Of a DNA stretch of 27,260 nt, positions 15,946-23,650 are shown in pieces (within the stretch, counting starts at the first letter, position 1; every line of letters starts with the position of its first letter). Location of the stretch: NCBI GenBank assembly GCA_016934355.1, contig JAFGTA010000042.1:1-27260 (forward strand). The letters are read 5' to 3'. The notes beneath the pieces are model-generated. The model worked only from the letters and a program-made list of their open reading frames with translations, was not told where the DNA came from and ran no database searches. The translations under genes were made by a program, and so were the position numbers. This DNA is from Candidatus Bathyarchaeota archaeon (GTDB taxonomy: Archaea > Thermoproteota > Bathyarchaeia > TCS64).

Positions 15946-16113
15946 AACCCAGAGAACCAACCACCACTAATTTTCAATAGAAAACACTGATCACAAAAAG
16001 GAAAATTATGAGAATACATAACAATAAGCCAAAAAAAAAGGAAACTAAACACAATAACGAGTAAAACAGCTAAAAAAACTAATCTAATACTTTAAACCAA
16101 TAACATCGCCCCC
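15946..16113. other. AT-rich spacer
   Basis: Very A-rich sequence between the decayed PH-like gene and the tandem terminators. No reading frame, RNA gene or repeat is seen in it. Confidence 0.5.
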
Positions 16114-16147
16114 AAAAAAACGCTTATAGTAAGTAGCACACTATAAG
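16114..16147 (-). terminator. distal hairpin/T-tract terminator of the glycyl-radical operon
   Basis: On the minus strand CTTATAGT-(9 nt)-ACTATAAG forms a perfect 8-bp stem, followed by CG and seven T. It is the second of two near-copies 73 bp apart. Both are preceded by GACTCGGC(A/G)TTTCCC. Confidence 0.7.
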
Positions 16148-16186
16148 GGAAATGCCGAGTCGTCGATCCTCGACCCCACTTATCCG

Positions 16187-16220
16187 AAAAAAACGCTTAT
16201 AACAGGTAACCTATTACAAG
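16187..16220 (-). terminator. proximal hairpin/T-tract terminator of the glycyl-radical operon
   Basis: On the minus strand CTTGTAATAGG-TTA-CCTGTTATAAG forms an 11-bp stem with two G-U pairs, followed by CG and seven T. It begins 33 bases after the activase stop. The structure looks like a bacterial intrinsic terminator. Confidence 0.7.
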
Positions 16221-16252
16221 GGAAACGCCGAGTCGACGGCCAAATACCTGCC

Positions 16253-17155
16253 TCAGCTCACACGCACATCGGATAACCCGTAGCCCACCAGTATAGCCCT
16301 CCGCCCCTCCGCCTCCTCCCGCGTAGGCGTCTCAAGCCCCTTCAACGTGTACTCCATGCCGGCGTGCTCGTACTTGGACTCGGCCAGCCTGTGGTACCGG
16401 AGGATGTCGACCCGCTCCACTCCGCCGAGCGTAGAGAGAAGCCGCCCGAGGGCGTGGAAGTTGTCATCGCCGTCGTTCAACCCCGGGATCATGGGCACCC
16501 TGACCCAAATCGATGCACCCGCCTCGCCGAGCCGGCGCAGGTTCCCGAGTATAAGCTCGTTGGAGACGCCCGTGAGCTCCCTGTGGCGCAGGGGGTCCAT
16601 GTGCTTCACGTCGTAGAGGAACAGGTCGGTGAACGGCAGCACGGCCTCGATGCTCTCCCACGGCGCGTAGCCGGAGGTGTCAAGCGCCGTGTGCACCCTG
16701 TAGCTCTTCGCGGCCTCCAGCAGCGCACGGCTGAACCCGCTCTGCGCCAGAGGCTCCCCCCCGGAGAGGGTCACGCCGCCTCCGGAGTTCGCGTAGAAGA
16801 TGCGGTCACGGAGCACCTCCTCCATCACCTCTTCGACCGTCGTCTCGCGGCCAACGATCTCGAGGGCGCCGGCGTAGCACTCCTCGGCGCAGACGCCGCA
16901 GGCTATGCACCTGTCCCATTCGATGACGTGCTTTCCCTCCTCCATCCTGTGGACGCCATGTGGGCAGGCTTCGAGGCAGTGGAGGCAGCCGATGCACCTC
17001 TGAGGGGTGAACAGCAGCTGTGGCTGTCCCTTCATGGACTCGGGGTTGTGACACCAGAGGCAGCGCAGGGGGCAGCCTTTGAGGAAGACCGTGGTGCGGA
17101 TTCCTGGGCCGTCGTGGATGGCGAAGTGTTTTACGTCGAATATGATGCCTTTCAT
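16253..17155 (-). CDS. glycyl-radical enzyme activating protein (radical SAM)
   Basis: 300 residues from the ATG at 17155; a TTG at 17161 in frame overlaps the upstream stop and is the alternative. The radical SAM cluster is bound by Cys28, Cys32 and Cys35 in KGCPLRCLWCHNPES, the spacing of activases. An insert holds two ferredoxin-like 4Fe-4S sites: Cys54, 57, 60, 64 and Cys83, 86, 89, 93. SGGGVTLSGGEPL is the SAM-binding GGE motif. Such enzymes take a hydrogen from a specific Gly of the partner enzyme using 5'-deoxyadenosyl radical. The gene follows the glycyl-radical enzyme by two bases, so they are coupled; a ribosome binding-like GAGGAAG lies in the end of that gene. Tandem terminators close the operon. 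Confidence 0.93.
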   Translation of the reverse strand: MKGIIFDVKHFAIHDGPGIRTTVFLKGCPLRCLWCHNPESMKGQPQLLFTPQRCIGCLHCLEACPHGVHRMEEGKHVIEWDRCIACGVCAEECYAGALEIVGRETTVEEVMEEVLRDRIFYANSGGGVTLSGGEPLAQSGFSRALLEAAKSYRVHTALDTSGYAPWESIEAVLPFTDLFLYDVKHMDPLRHRELTGVSNELILGNLRRLGEAGASIWVRVPMIPGLNDGDDNFHALGRLLSTLGGVERVDILRYHRLAESKYEHAGMEYTLKGLETPTREEAEGRRAILVGYGLSDVRVS

Positions 17156-17157
17156 GT

Positions 17158-19389
17158 TCAAGCCGCTTCTTCCTCGCTGATCATCCTGTCCACTACGTAT
17201 CCTCTCATCTCGTCTGAGAGGCTCGCGAAGTAGGCGCTGAACCCCGTGACGCGGACCATGAGGTCGGGGTACCTTGAGGGGTCCCTCTCCGCGTCGAGCA
17301 GGGTCTCCCTGTCCAGCACGTTGATGTTCACGAGGTTGCCCCCCAAGTCGAAGTGGCTCTTTATCAACGCCATCACCTTCTCGACCGCCCCGTCGCCGAG
17401 AATCATGGGGTCCAGGTCAAGCTGGAGGGGCGCCGTGTTCCCGTAGCCCGGCTGTACAGCAGCGACGGCGGCTACCATCTGCGTAGGCGTCCCGCCCCTG
17501 CCCTCGTTGAACCCCGGCGACGGGTTCGGCCCGTGAGAAAGCGGGTCACCCACCCGTCTCCCGTCAGGCGTGGCGCCCAGCCTCCTACCGTACGACACCA
17601 CCTTCGCCCACGAGAACAGCCCCGGCACCATCCTGACGCCACCGGGGGTGGGCTTCCCGGTCACCGTTGAAGTGAACGTCTCGGAGACACATCGAGCCCA
17701 CATGTCATCCCTAGAGCCGCCTCTCCCGAAGCGCGGTATGCCCCTCATCATGAGCCGCACGCGTTCACCGTCGGTGCCAGCCCAGTCGGAGTCGATGTAA
17801 TTCATCAACTCACCCCACATCAGGCGGCGCTCCTCTTCTACCCGCTGCTCCAGCGCCGCGAAGCTGTCAGCCACGGTTGCCAGCGACGCGCCGTCCACGC
17901 CGATGTCAGTGTACTCCACGCCGCCGTTGCTCGCGTCCAGCCCCTTCTCGACGGGGCCGTAGCAGAACAGGTCGAGATAGAGCTCCGGGAACACCTCGTG
18001 CATGCGGGCGAGGTGGAAGTCTATACCCTCCGCGGTGACCTCAACGGCTCGGCGCAGGTGCCCCTCGAAACGCCTCCACAACTCCCCAACGCCGGGCTCC
18101 ACTGAGGGGTCCGCCATCATTTCTCTCAACGCGGTGTCGAACACCTTGGCGAAGTCGATCTTGATGAGGTCCATCATGTTGTACTCTCGGCCAGGGATGG
18201 CGAGCCAGTGGCAGCCCGCGTAGACGCGGCGCCGGGCGTCCTCGACCGGGTACCCGTTCCGGGTGAACCCGTCCACCGCCTGGTCGTCGCCCACGAACTT
18301 GGGGAACCCCATCCTGTCCTCGAGGAGAATCTCGACGCCCCTACGGAACAGCCCCGGGTCCACGTTAGGGCCGACCCTGACCCCTATGTTGGCGGGAGTC
18401 CTGAGGCGATGCACAGCCTCGAGGACCAGGTAGGAGACGGGGCTGGTGAGATCTTTTCCGTCGGCGTCGGGGCCGCCCAGCTGGATGTACGCGGTCTCGC
18501 TGAGGAGGAGGCACGCTATATGGAATACGGCTTCCTCGTCTGTGAGTGCCCCGGCTGACGTGTCCCGTTCGTAGTATGGTCTGAGGAGCTCGTCCAGCTG
18601 CCCCCACTCGCCGCTGCCGTTGTACATCTTGGCGGCGGCCTGGAAGAAGGTCAGCCACTGGCACGCCTCGCGGAACGTCTTAGGGGGATCGGTAGCCATG
18701 CGGTTGCAGATGTCCGCGATTGCCTTGAGGTTCTCCTTGAGCTGGGGACGCTCCTCGTCCTTCGCCATACGCCGCGCGTCCGCGGCGTGCCGCTTTATCC
18801 AGCCCTGCATCCCCAGAATGATGGCCTCCAGGCCATCGTAGAACCCGTGGGCTGAGGGGTTCACACCCCTGTAGCGGCGCACCTTCTCAAGGAGCCCAGC
18901 CCACCCCAGGTCGAGCCCAATCTTAAGGTCCGGGCAGAAGTGCTGCAGCCCGCCTATCCCGTGGTCTATGCCGTACCTCTCCTGCTCCCCTGCTAGGCTG
19001 GAGTAGTCGAGGTCTGGGTTCCAGCCGGGGTCCCTGTACGAGTTGAAGCTCACCATGTAGACGCCGGCCATCGAGCTCAGCGGGTCGACGTAGGTGGGGT
19101 GAGCCTCTAGGAGCCTCCTGAAGTTCTCGCCGACCGCCTCTGCTCCGAAGAAGCCTCCGCTCGTGTGGTTGCTCACCGGTCGAAAACCTTTGAGTAGGAT
19201 TGTTTTCTCGGGGACGCCTGAGCCACTCACAGCCTCGACTACGTCGTAGGCGCCGGGCGGCGGAAGCACGTTTCCCTGCTCGTCTGCGTCCCTCGGCCCC
19301 AGCAGCTCGGCCTTCCTGCGTGCGTGCTCCAGCTTCGCTGCTCGGAGCAGGTCGAGTCTACGCCGGTAAGTCAGTGAAGGTTGATCCAT
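17158..19389 (-). CDS. glycyl-radical enzyme of the pyruvate formate-lyase superfamily, substrate unassigned
   Basis: 743 residues. Gly716 in VRVTGFSAYF is the radical site, matching the family RVxGY/FSAYF box near the C-terminus. The active-site cysteine is Cys393 in YAGCHWLAIPGREYN. Pyruvate formate-lyase has two adjacent Cys here and the dehydratase, decarboxylase and choline-lyase groups have GCxE. This protein has neither: His and Trp follow Cys393, and the nearest Glu is eight residues on, in PGREY. A cofactor-free radical reaction is expected after activation by the next gene product, but the substrate is open. Conserved blocks GATPDGRRVGDPLSHG and a final VNINVLDRETLLDAERDPSRYPDL are normal. 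The ATG at 19389 is downstream of a good TATA box at ~19438-19447. Oxygen sensitivity is expected. Confidence 0.92.
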   Translation of the reverse strand: MDQPSLTYRRRLDLLRAAKLEHARRKAELLGPRDADEQGNVLPPPGAYDVVEAVSGSGVPEKTILLKGFRPVSNHTSGGFFGAEAVGENFRRLLEAHPTYVDPLSSMAGVYMVSFNSYRDPGWNPDLDYSSLAGEQERYGIDHGIGGLQHFCPDLKIGLDLGWAGLLEKVRRYRGVNPSAHGFYDGLEAIILGMQGWIKRHAADARRMAKDEERPQLKENLKAIADICNRMATDPPKTFREACQWLTFFQAAAKMYNGSGEWGQLDELLRPYYERDTSAGALTDEEAVFHIACLLLSETAYIQLGGPDADGKDLTSPVSYLVLEAVHRLRTPANIGVRVGPNVDPGLFRRGVEILLEDRMGFPKFVGDDQAVDGFTRNGYPVEDARRRVYAGCHWLAIPGREYNMMDLIKIDFAKVFDTALREMMADPSVEPGVGELWRRFEGHLRRAVEVTAEGIDFHLARMHEVFPELYLDLFCYGPVEKGLDASNGGVEYTDIGVDGASLATVADSFAALEQRVEEERRLMWGELMNYIDSDWAGTDGERVRLMMRGIPRFGRGGSRDDMWARCVSETFTSTVTGKPTPGGVRMVPGLFSWAKVVSYGRRLGATPDGRRVGDPLSHGPNPSPGFNEGRGGTPTQMVAAVAAVQPGYGNTAPLQLDLDPMILGDGAVEKVMALIKSHFDLGGNLVNINVLDRETLLDAERDPSRYPDLMVRVTGFSAYFASLSDEMRGYVVDRMISEEEAA

Positions 19390-19415
19390 TGCGGGGGCTC
19401 CGGGTCAGGATAGAT

Positions 19416-19431
19416 GTAACTTTGGTGTTAC
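19416..19431. promoter_or_regulatory. inverted repeat near the glycyl-radical operon transcription start
   Basis: GTAAC-TTTGGT-GTTAC is a perfect 5-bp inverted repeat around six bases. It lies about 15-25 bases downstream of the minus-strand ATATAAT box (~19438-19447), where transcription should start, so a bound protein would block the operon. The regulator is unknown. Confidence 0.4.
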
Positions 19432-19561
19432 GAGCGATTATATGTTTATGCTAGCCCTTATGACGGCTTCACCCTTGACTCAGCCTGGTTTCAGACACCT
19501 TTTCATATAGCCGGCTCTCTCTATCTTGAATCAGGGAATCGACGACGAGAAGAGGATTAAC

Positions 19562-20851
19562 ATGATCAACGGAAACAAATGCTCTTTGCTGCGGGTCGCG
19601 GCGCTGGTGCTGGCGCTGGGCCTCGTGGCGTCCACCTACATTCTCTACGGGAGCAACGCTGCCCTGTCTGAATCCAGGCGGGAGGCGGACGAGATGGCCG
19701 CCGAGCTATCGTCCCTCGAATCGGAGCGCCATGAGTTATCCGAGTCGCTGGAGGCGTTGACCACCGAGAAGGCGTCCATGGAGGAGGAGTACATCAGGCT
19801 CCTCGAGGAGGCAAATACGAAGCCGCCTGTGGAGAGGCCCGACATCGTGCTCGACATCGACGCGGGGGGAGAGGTGAGGAACGTGATTCTGCTCATCGGC
19901 GACGGCATGGGCGGCGGGCAGCTCACCGCGGCTGAGATAATGAACGGCGACGAGACGCTCGCCATAACCAGCCTGCCCTACGTTTCCCTCGTCTCGACGC
20001 ACTCGCTGGACTCATACGTCACGGACTCGGCTGCGTCGGGGACCGCGCTGGCAACGGGCAACAAGACTGTGAACGGCTGCGTATCCATGACGCCTAGCGG
20101 GGAACCGCTGAAGACGGCGCTTGAGGTAGCCGAGGAGTCGGGCAGGTCCACGGGCGTGGTGACCACCACCCGGGTGACCCACGCGACGCCCGCGGTGTTC
20201 CTCAGCCACAGCGTCAGCCGCGACAGCGAGAGCCTCATCGCCCGCCAGATACTTGTGAGCGGCGCTGAGGTCGTGATGGGGGGAGGCAGCTCCTACTTCG
20301 GCACGCTGCTGGCGAACGCGACGGCGCAGGGCTACACCGTCATCGAGAGCCGCGGCGAGCTCATAGGCTTCGAGTCCGGGAGGCTGCTCGGCCTCTTCTC
20401 GGGCAGCCACATGAGCTACAACAGCTCCAGGGACCCTGACGTGGAGCCGAGCCTAGCCGAGATGACGAACAAGACGCTGAGGCTGCTGGAGGGCGACCCT
20501 GACGGGTTCCTGCTCATGGTTGAAGGCGGGCGGATAGACCACGCGGCGCACGCCAACGACTTCGGCAACACGGTGGAGGAGACGCTGGAGTTCGACAAAG
20601 CCGTGTACACGGCTCTGCGGTACGCGGCGGGGCGCAACGACACCCTCGTACTGGTGACTGCGGACCACGAGACAGGCGGCCTCTCCATCGTAGGGGGCTA
20701 CCCTGGGGGAGAGATGGCCGTGGGCTGGGTCAGCGACGACCACACCGGCGCACTGGTGCCGGTGTTCGGATATGGGCCGCATGCCAGCGAGGTGCTGCTG
20801 CTGAAGGACAACACCGACATCGGGGCGCTGCTGAAGAGGCTCCTCGGCTAG
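19562..20851 (+). CDS. alkaline phosphatase, membrane-anchored with coiled-coil stalk
   Basis: 429 residues from the ATG at 19562, chosen because GAAGAGGA precedes it; a TTG at 19526 in frame is less likely. A hydrophobic segment at about 10-30 anchors the protein. A Glu/Ser/Leu-rich coiled coil at ~38-85 acts as a stalk. The phosphatase domain begins near residue 105: metal ligand Asp114 in LLIGDGMGGG, nucleophile Ser156 in VTDSAASGTALATG, then VTHATPA, MVEGGRIDHAAHAND and LVTADHETGG, all standard for the PhoA/alkaline phosphatase family. It should cleave phosphate monoesters outside the cell. Asp and Lys choices that tune the enzyme were not analysed. The gene is divergent from the glycyl-radical operon and is followed on the same strand by the adenine deaminase 62 bases on. 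Confidence 0.93.
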   Translation: MINGNKCSLLRVAALVLALGLVASTYILYGSNAALSESRREADEMAAELSSLESERHELSESLEALTTEKASMEEEYIRLLEEANTKPPVERPDIVLDIDAGGEVRNVILLIGDGMGGGQLTAAEIMNGDETLAITSLPYVSLVSTHSLDSYVTDSAASGTALATGNKTVNGCVSMTPSGEPLKTALEVAEESGRSTGVVTTTRVTHATPAVFLSHSVSRDSESLIARQILVSGAEVVMGGGSSYFGTLLANATAQGYTVIESRGELIGFESGRLLGLFSGSHMSYNSSRDPDVEPSLAEMTNKTLRLLEGDPDGFLLMVEGGRIDHAAHANDFGNTVEETLEFDKAVYTALRYAAGRNDTLVLVTADHETGGLSIVGGYPGGEMAVGWVSDDHTGALVPVFGYGPHASEVLLLKDNTDIGALLKRLLG

Positions 20852-20868
20852 AAGGTATCTTTCAGACC

Positions 20869-20880
20869 AGATTTTTTATA
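20869..20880 (+). promoter_or_regulatory. T-tract/TATA element between phosphatase and deaminase genes
   Basis: GATTTTTTATAG can serve both as the T-tract that ends the phosphatase transcript and as the TATA box of the deaminase gene. The deaminase GTG at 20913 is ~38 bases downstream, giving a short leader of about 10 bases. Confidence 0.45.
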
Positions 20881-20912
20881 GCCTCGCCTCGTGTATTGGA
20901 GTAAACTCTGGG

Positions 20913-22670
20913 GTGGGATTGTCTTTGGAGGAGAGGTGGAGACTGGTCGAGGTGGCTCTCGGGAGGATGCCGGCTGACAAGGTGATCGTCGGAGGTACCC
21001 TGGTAGACGTGGCTACGAGGCGGCTCGTACCGGGGATGGATGTAGCGATTAAGGGAGGCAGGGTCGCAGCCATCGGCGACGTGGGGCACACCGTTGGACC
21101 CGGGACGGAGCGGATCGACGCGTCCGGTCTATACGTGGCGCCGGGTCTCGTGGACGCCCACTACCACATCGAGTCTTCGAGGCTCAGCCCTAGGAGGCAC
21201 GCCCAGCTCACTCTGCCTTTCGGCACTACTTCGCTTTTCGAGGGCAGCCACGAGATATGTAACGCGTTGGGGCTGGACGGCGTCAGGTACATGATAGAGG
21301 AGGCGAGGGGGCTGCCCCAGAGGATATACGTCGCGGTGTCATCGGCGACTCCTCCAACGCCTTTCGAGGATTCGGGGGGCTACATCGGCGGCGACGAAGC
21401 TGCCGAGGCGCTGGGCTGGCATGAGGTCAGGGGCGTCGGCGAGGTCATGGACTACACTAACCTCTTCCAGCGTGAAAAGCGGCTCTGGGAGGTAATGGAG
21501 GCTGGCCTGGAGGCGGGTAAGGTGCTTGAGGGACACGGCGTCCCCGCGCCGCCGATGGCTGACGCGTTCATGGCTACAGGGATAACATCGACCCACTTCT
21601 CGGGCGGCGCCGAGGAGGCGCTAGCTCTGCTTGAGCGCGGCTGCTTCCTTGAGTTGAAGCCGAGGGACAGCAGGGATGCAGTCAAGGGGCTGCTGGAGGC
21701 GGGCGTCGACTGGCAGAGCATGGGGATGTGCGTGGACGACCGTCCGGCGGAGCTCATCGAGAGGCTGGGGCACCTGGACTACGAGATGAGGGTGGCCATC
21801 GAGGAGGGGGTTGACCCGTTGACTGCTTTCCAGCTGGCTACGTTGAACAACGCGCGTCACTGGCGACTGGAGCACGAGATAGGGGTCGTGGCGCCTGGGA
21901 GGTATGCGGACATCCTGCTGGTGTCGGACCTTGAGGCGGTGGCTGTGGAGAAGGTGATAGCCGGCGGCGTGGTGGTGGCGGAGAAGGGGAGGCTAACTGT
22001 GAAGATACCCATCCCACCCGCACCGGCGTACGTGAGGAACAGCATACGGCTGCCTCGCCCGGTCTCAGCCGAGGACTTCAGGGTGGAGGTGCCTTTGGGG
22101 CGGGAATCCGTGCACGCCGCGGTGCTTCGCCCGTCGTACTTCAGCGACGACCTGGGGCCTATCACCGAGGAGCTTAGGGTTAAGGACGGGCTGGTTCAGC
22201 GTGACCTGGGTCGCGGCATCAACAAGGTGGCTATCGTGGACAGGCGTGGACGGGGCATCGGAGTCTCGTTCTGGGAGGTCGGGTACAGTGAGGGCGCGGT
22301 TGCGATGTCTGTGCTTCACGACAGCCACAACGTCTCCGTCATAGGTGCTTCAGACGGTGACATGGCGTTGGCTGTGAACACAGTTGCTGGGATGGGCGGC
22401 GGCATAGCGGTGGTGAACCGTGGGGAGGTGCTGGCGTGTGTGGCTCCCATCGGCGGGATAATGACTGATGCGCCGGTGGCGAAGGTCGTGAGAGCGCTGA
22501 ACAGGGTGAACGACGCCGCTGAGTCGCTAGAGCCCGGTGGGCTGCTGGGTGATCACCCTGTGGACTCGCAGACTTTCATCTTCTTGACTTGTTACCCCCG
22601 CGGTATCATGCTGACCAACAGGGGTCTCGTGAACGTGAGAACCGGTGAGGCTGTGCCCTCCATCTGGTAA
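20913..22670 (+). CDS. adenine deaminase family amidohydrolase (divergent)
   Basis: 585 residues, the length of adenine deaminase (Ade). The order of domains fits: a beta-sandwich part, the amidohydrolase barrel, and an Ade-specific C-terminal domain ending TCYPRGIMLTNRGLVNVRTG. Metal-site residues are visible: His83 and His85 in VDAHYHIESS, Glu177 in GVGEVMDY, His208 in LEGHGV, His228 in ITSTHFS and Asp275 in MCVDDRPA. Several family motifs are altered. The usual DPHEI reads GSHEI, the usual GI-S-DHE reads GITSTHF (loss of the acidic residue after His), and the pocket motif reads VSSATPPTP. So it may act on adenine to give hypoxanthine, or on another purine or amide; I cannot tell. It may be co-oriented with the phosphatase for nucleotide salvage, but this is only a neighbourhood argument. 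Confidence 0.85.
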   Translation: MGLSLEERWRLVEVALGRMPADKVIVGGTLVDVATRRLVPGMDVAIKGGRVAAIGDVGHTVGPGTERIDASGLYVAPGLVDAHYHIESSRLSPRRHAQLTLPFGTTSLFEGSHEICNALGLDGVRYMIEEARGLPQRIYVAVSSATPPTPFEDSGGYIGGDEAAEALGWHEVRGVGEVMDYTNLFQREKRLWEVMEAGLEAGKVLEGHGVPAPPMADAFMATGITSTHFSGGAEEALALLERGCFLELKPRDSRDAVKGLLEAGVDWQSMGMCVDDRPAELIERLGHLDYEMRVAIEEGVDPLTAFQLATLNNARHWRLEHEIGVVAPGRYADILLVSDLEAVAVEKVIAGGVVVAEKGRLTVKIPIPPAPAYVRNSIRLPRPVSAEDFRVEVPLGRESVHAAVLRPSYFSDDLGPITEELRVKDGLVQRDLGRGINKVAIVDRRGRGIGVSFWEVGYSEGAVAMSVLHDSHNVSVIGASDGDMALAVNTVAGMGGGIAVVNRGEVLACVAPIGGIMTDAPVAKVVRALNRVNDAAESLEPGGLLGDHPVDSQTFIFLTCYPRGIMLTNRGLVNVRTGEAVPSIW

Positions 22671-22978
22671 CACATCTGAAGTTTTTTTCAGCTGTGATTA
22701 TCCTGTTTCTTCTGGCGTAGAAACGCCTGAAGAGAGATGGGTTGGAGCGGCTGCGCCTCTATGTATGAACCCTGCGGGTTCGGGTGGGTGACCGTTCTTC
22801 TGCTTCTGGTTTCCATGGTGTACCACCACGCTGGTTTATATAATAGGCACCCGGCGGGACGGCGTGGAACAGGGTTTCCGCGGGGCTGGAAGCCGTAAAT
22901 GCGGTGTGTTCTCACAGTGTTTCCAGCGCTAGCCGCGTCGCTGAGCCGAAAACAGATGTAGAGACGGACTGTACCTAC
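22671..22978. other. intergenic region with T-tract, TATA box and hairpin
   Basis: The first part holds a run of seven T (22682-22688), a likely terminator for the deaminase. A weak 75-codon minus-strand frame (22688-22915) has no protein-like composition and is not called. TTTATATAATA at 22835-22845 is a strong rightward TATA box without a following gene on that strand. Downstream, GCTGGAA (22885-22891) can pair with TTCCAGC (22921-22927), extended by CGCGG/CCGCG, with an inner TGTG-TTCT-CACA hairpin. This may be a small RNA or an RNA end structure for the minus-strand gene. Confidence 0.35.
22835..22845 (+). promoter_or_regulatory. orphan TATA box
   Basis: TTTATATAATA would start transcription near 22866. 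No gene on the plus strand follows; the longest frame there is antisense to the HEAT-repeat gene. It could drive a small RNA that contains the hairpin at 22879-22937. Confidence 0.4.
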
Positions 22979-23602
22979 TCAGAGCTTCTTCATGAGCCGC
23001 CGCGCCTTCCGCTTCACGACGTTCACGTCGCTCACGGTGAAAGGCTCCGCGAAAGCCCGTATCTTGGGGTGCAGCTCCGGGTAGCCAATGAGCCTCTCAA
23101 GGTTCTCCACTATGAAGCCCACCCTGTTGCCCTTGAAGAGGACAGACTTCTCGATGAGCGTGTCCAGAATGCCCTCGGCGAGCCCCGGATACGCCTCAGC
23201 CACCTTGGCGAGGGTCTGAACGGCGTACCCCGCCAAGACTATGCTCTTGTCCTCAAGGTACGGGGTTATGTGATCCACGAGAGCCGGTATCCTGCCCTCG
23301 GAGTCGACGGCGGCGAGGTTCCCTATGATGTGCACGGCCTCCCACCTCTGGATGGGAGCCTTAGAGCAGAGGTTCGCGACGAACAGATCCATGTGGGGAA
23401 GGAGCAGCTCGGGGCGGTCGATAGACAGGAGCGAGGTGATCTCGGCGCAGCCGTTCTGAACCCGCTTCGCGTCGGAGCTGAGCCCCTCTAGGATGACCGG
23501 CAGGTACTCAGTGGGGCTCCCTAAGACGTGCTGAGTGTAGAGGTCTTTGGGCCGGGTCCCGTCGCCCCACTTACCCTCCAGCGCCACCAGTATGTCGAAC
23601 AT
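22979..23602 (-). CDS. HEAT-repeat protein
   Basis: 207 residues, almost all alpha-helical, built of about four to five HEAT-like helix pairs: EYLPVILEGLSSDAKRVQ, CAEITSLLSIDRPELLLPHM, QRWEAVHIIGNLAAVD, RIPALVDHITPYLEDKS, and VLAGYAVQTLAKVAEAYPGL. The tail is basic (VKRKARRLMKKL). HEAT repeats are protein- or nucleic-acid-binding scaffolds with no enzyme activity. The partner is unknown. The ATG is 27 bases from TTAAAT on its strand, again fitting a leaderless start. It lies downstream of the GNAT-OB fusion gene on the same strand, about 48 bases away, but with its own promoter. Confidence 0.8.
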   Translation of the reverse strand: MFDILVALEGKWGDGTRPKDLYTQHVLGSPTEYLPVILEGLSSDAKRVQNGCAEITSLLSIDRPELLLPHMDLFVANLCSKAPIQRWEAVHIIGNLAAVDSEGRIPALVDHITPYLEDKSIVLAGYAVQTLAKVAEAYPGLAEGILDTLIEKSVLFKGNRVGFIVENLERLIGYPELHPKIRAFAEPFTVSDVNVVKRKARRLMKKL

Positions 23603-23650
23603 ATCAGCTACCGATTAGGTTGATCGGGATTTAACGGTTCCCGGGTAACC

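Larger units (their letters stand above)
16114..16235. repeat. tandem direct repeat, two ~49-bp units with a 73-bp period
   Basis: Units 16114-16162 and 16187-16235 share AAAAAAACGCTTATA at one end and AAGGGAAA(T/C)GCCGAGTCG at the other, with different middle bases that still pair within each unit. The repeat is thus a duplicated terminator module whose stems have been kept. Confidence 0.7.

Noticed and set aside
15600..16052. N-terminal extension of the tandem GNAT gene to 16052
   Set aside because: The extra 151 codons contain the gene's own TATA box, are antisense to a PH-like remnant and have no match to the GNAT family.
16364..17233. 289-codon plus-strand frame opposite the activase gene
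   Set aside because: The minus-strand frame has all radical SAM and Fe-S cysteines, so the plus-strand frame is an antisense artefact.
22688..22915. 75-codon minus-strand frame after the adenine deaminase
   Set aside because: It has no ribosome binding site, no promoter at the right place and no recognisable protein features; it runs across a TATA box and hairpin.
22904..23491. 195-codon plus-strand frame opposite the HEAT-repeat gene
   Set aside because: It is the antisense shadow of a clear helical-repeat gene; its His- and Arg-rich composition is typical of such shadows in GC-rich DNA.
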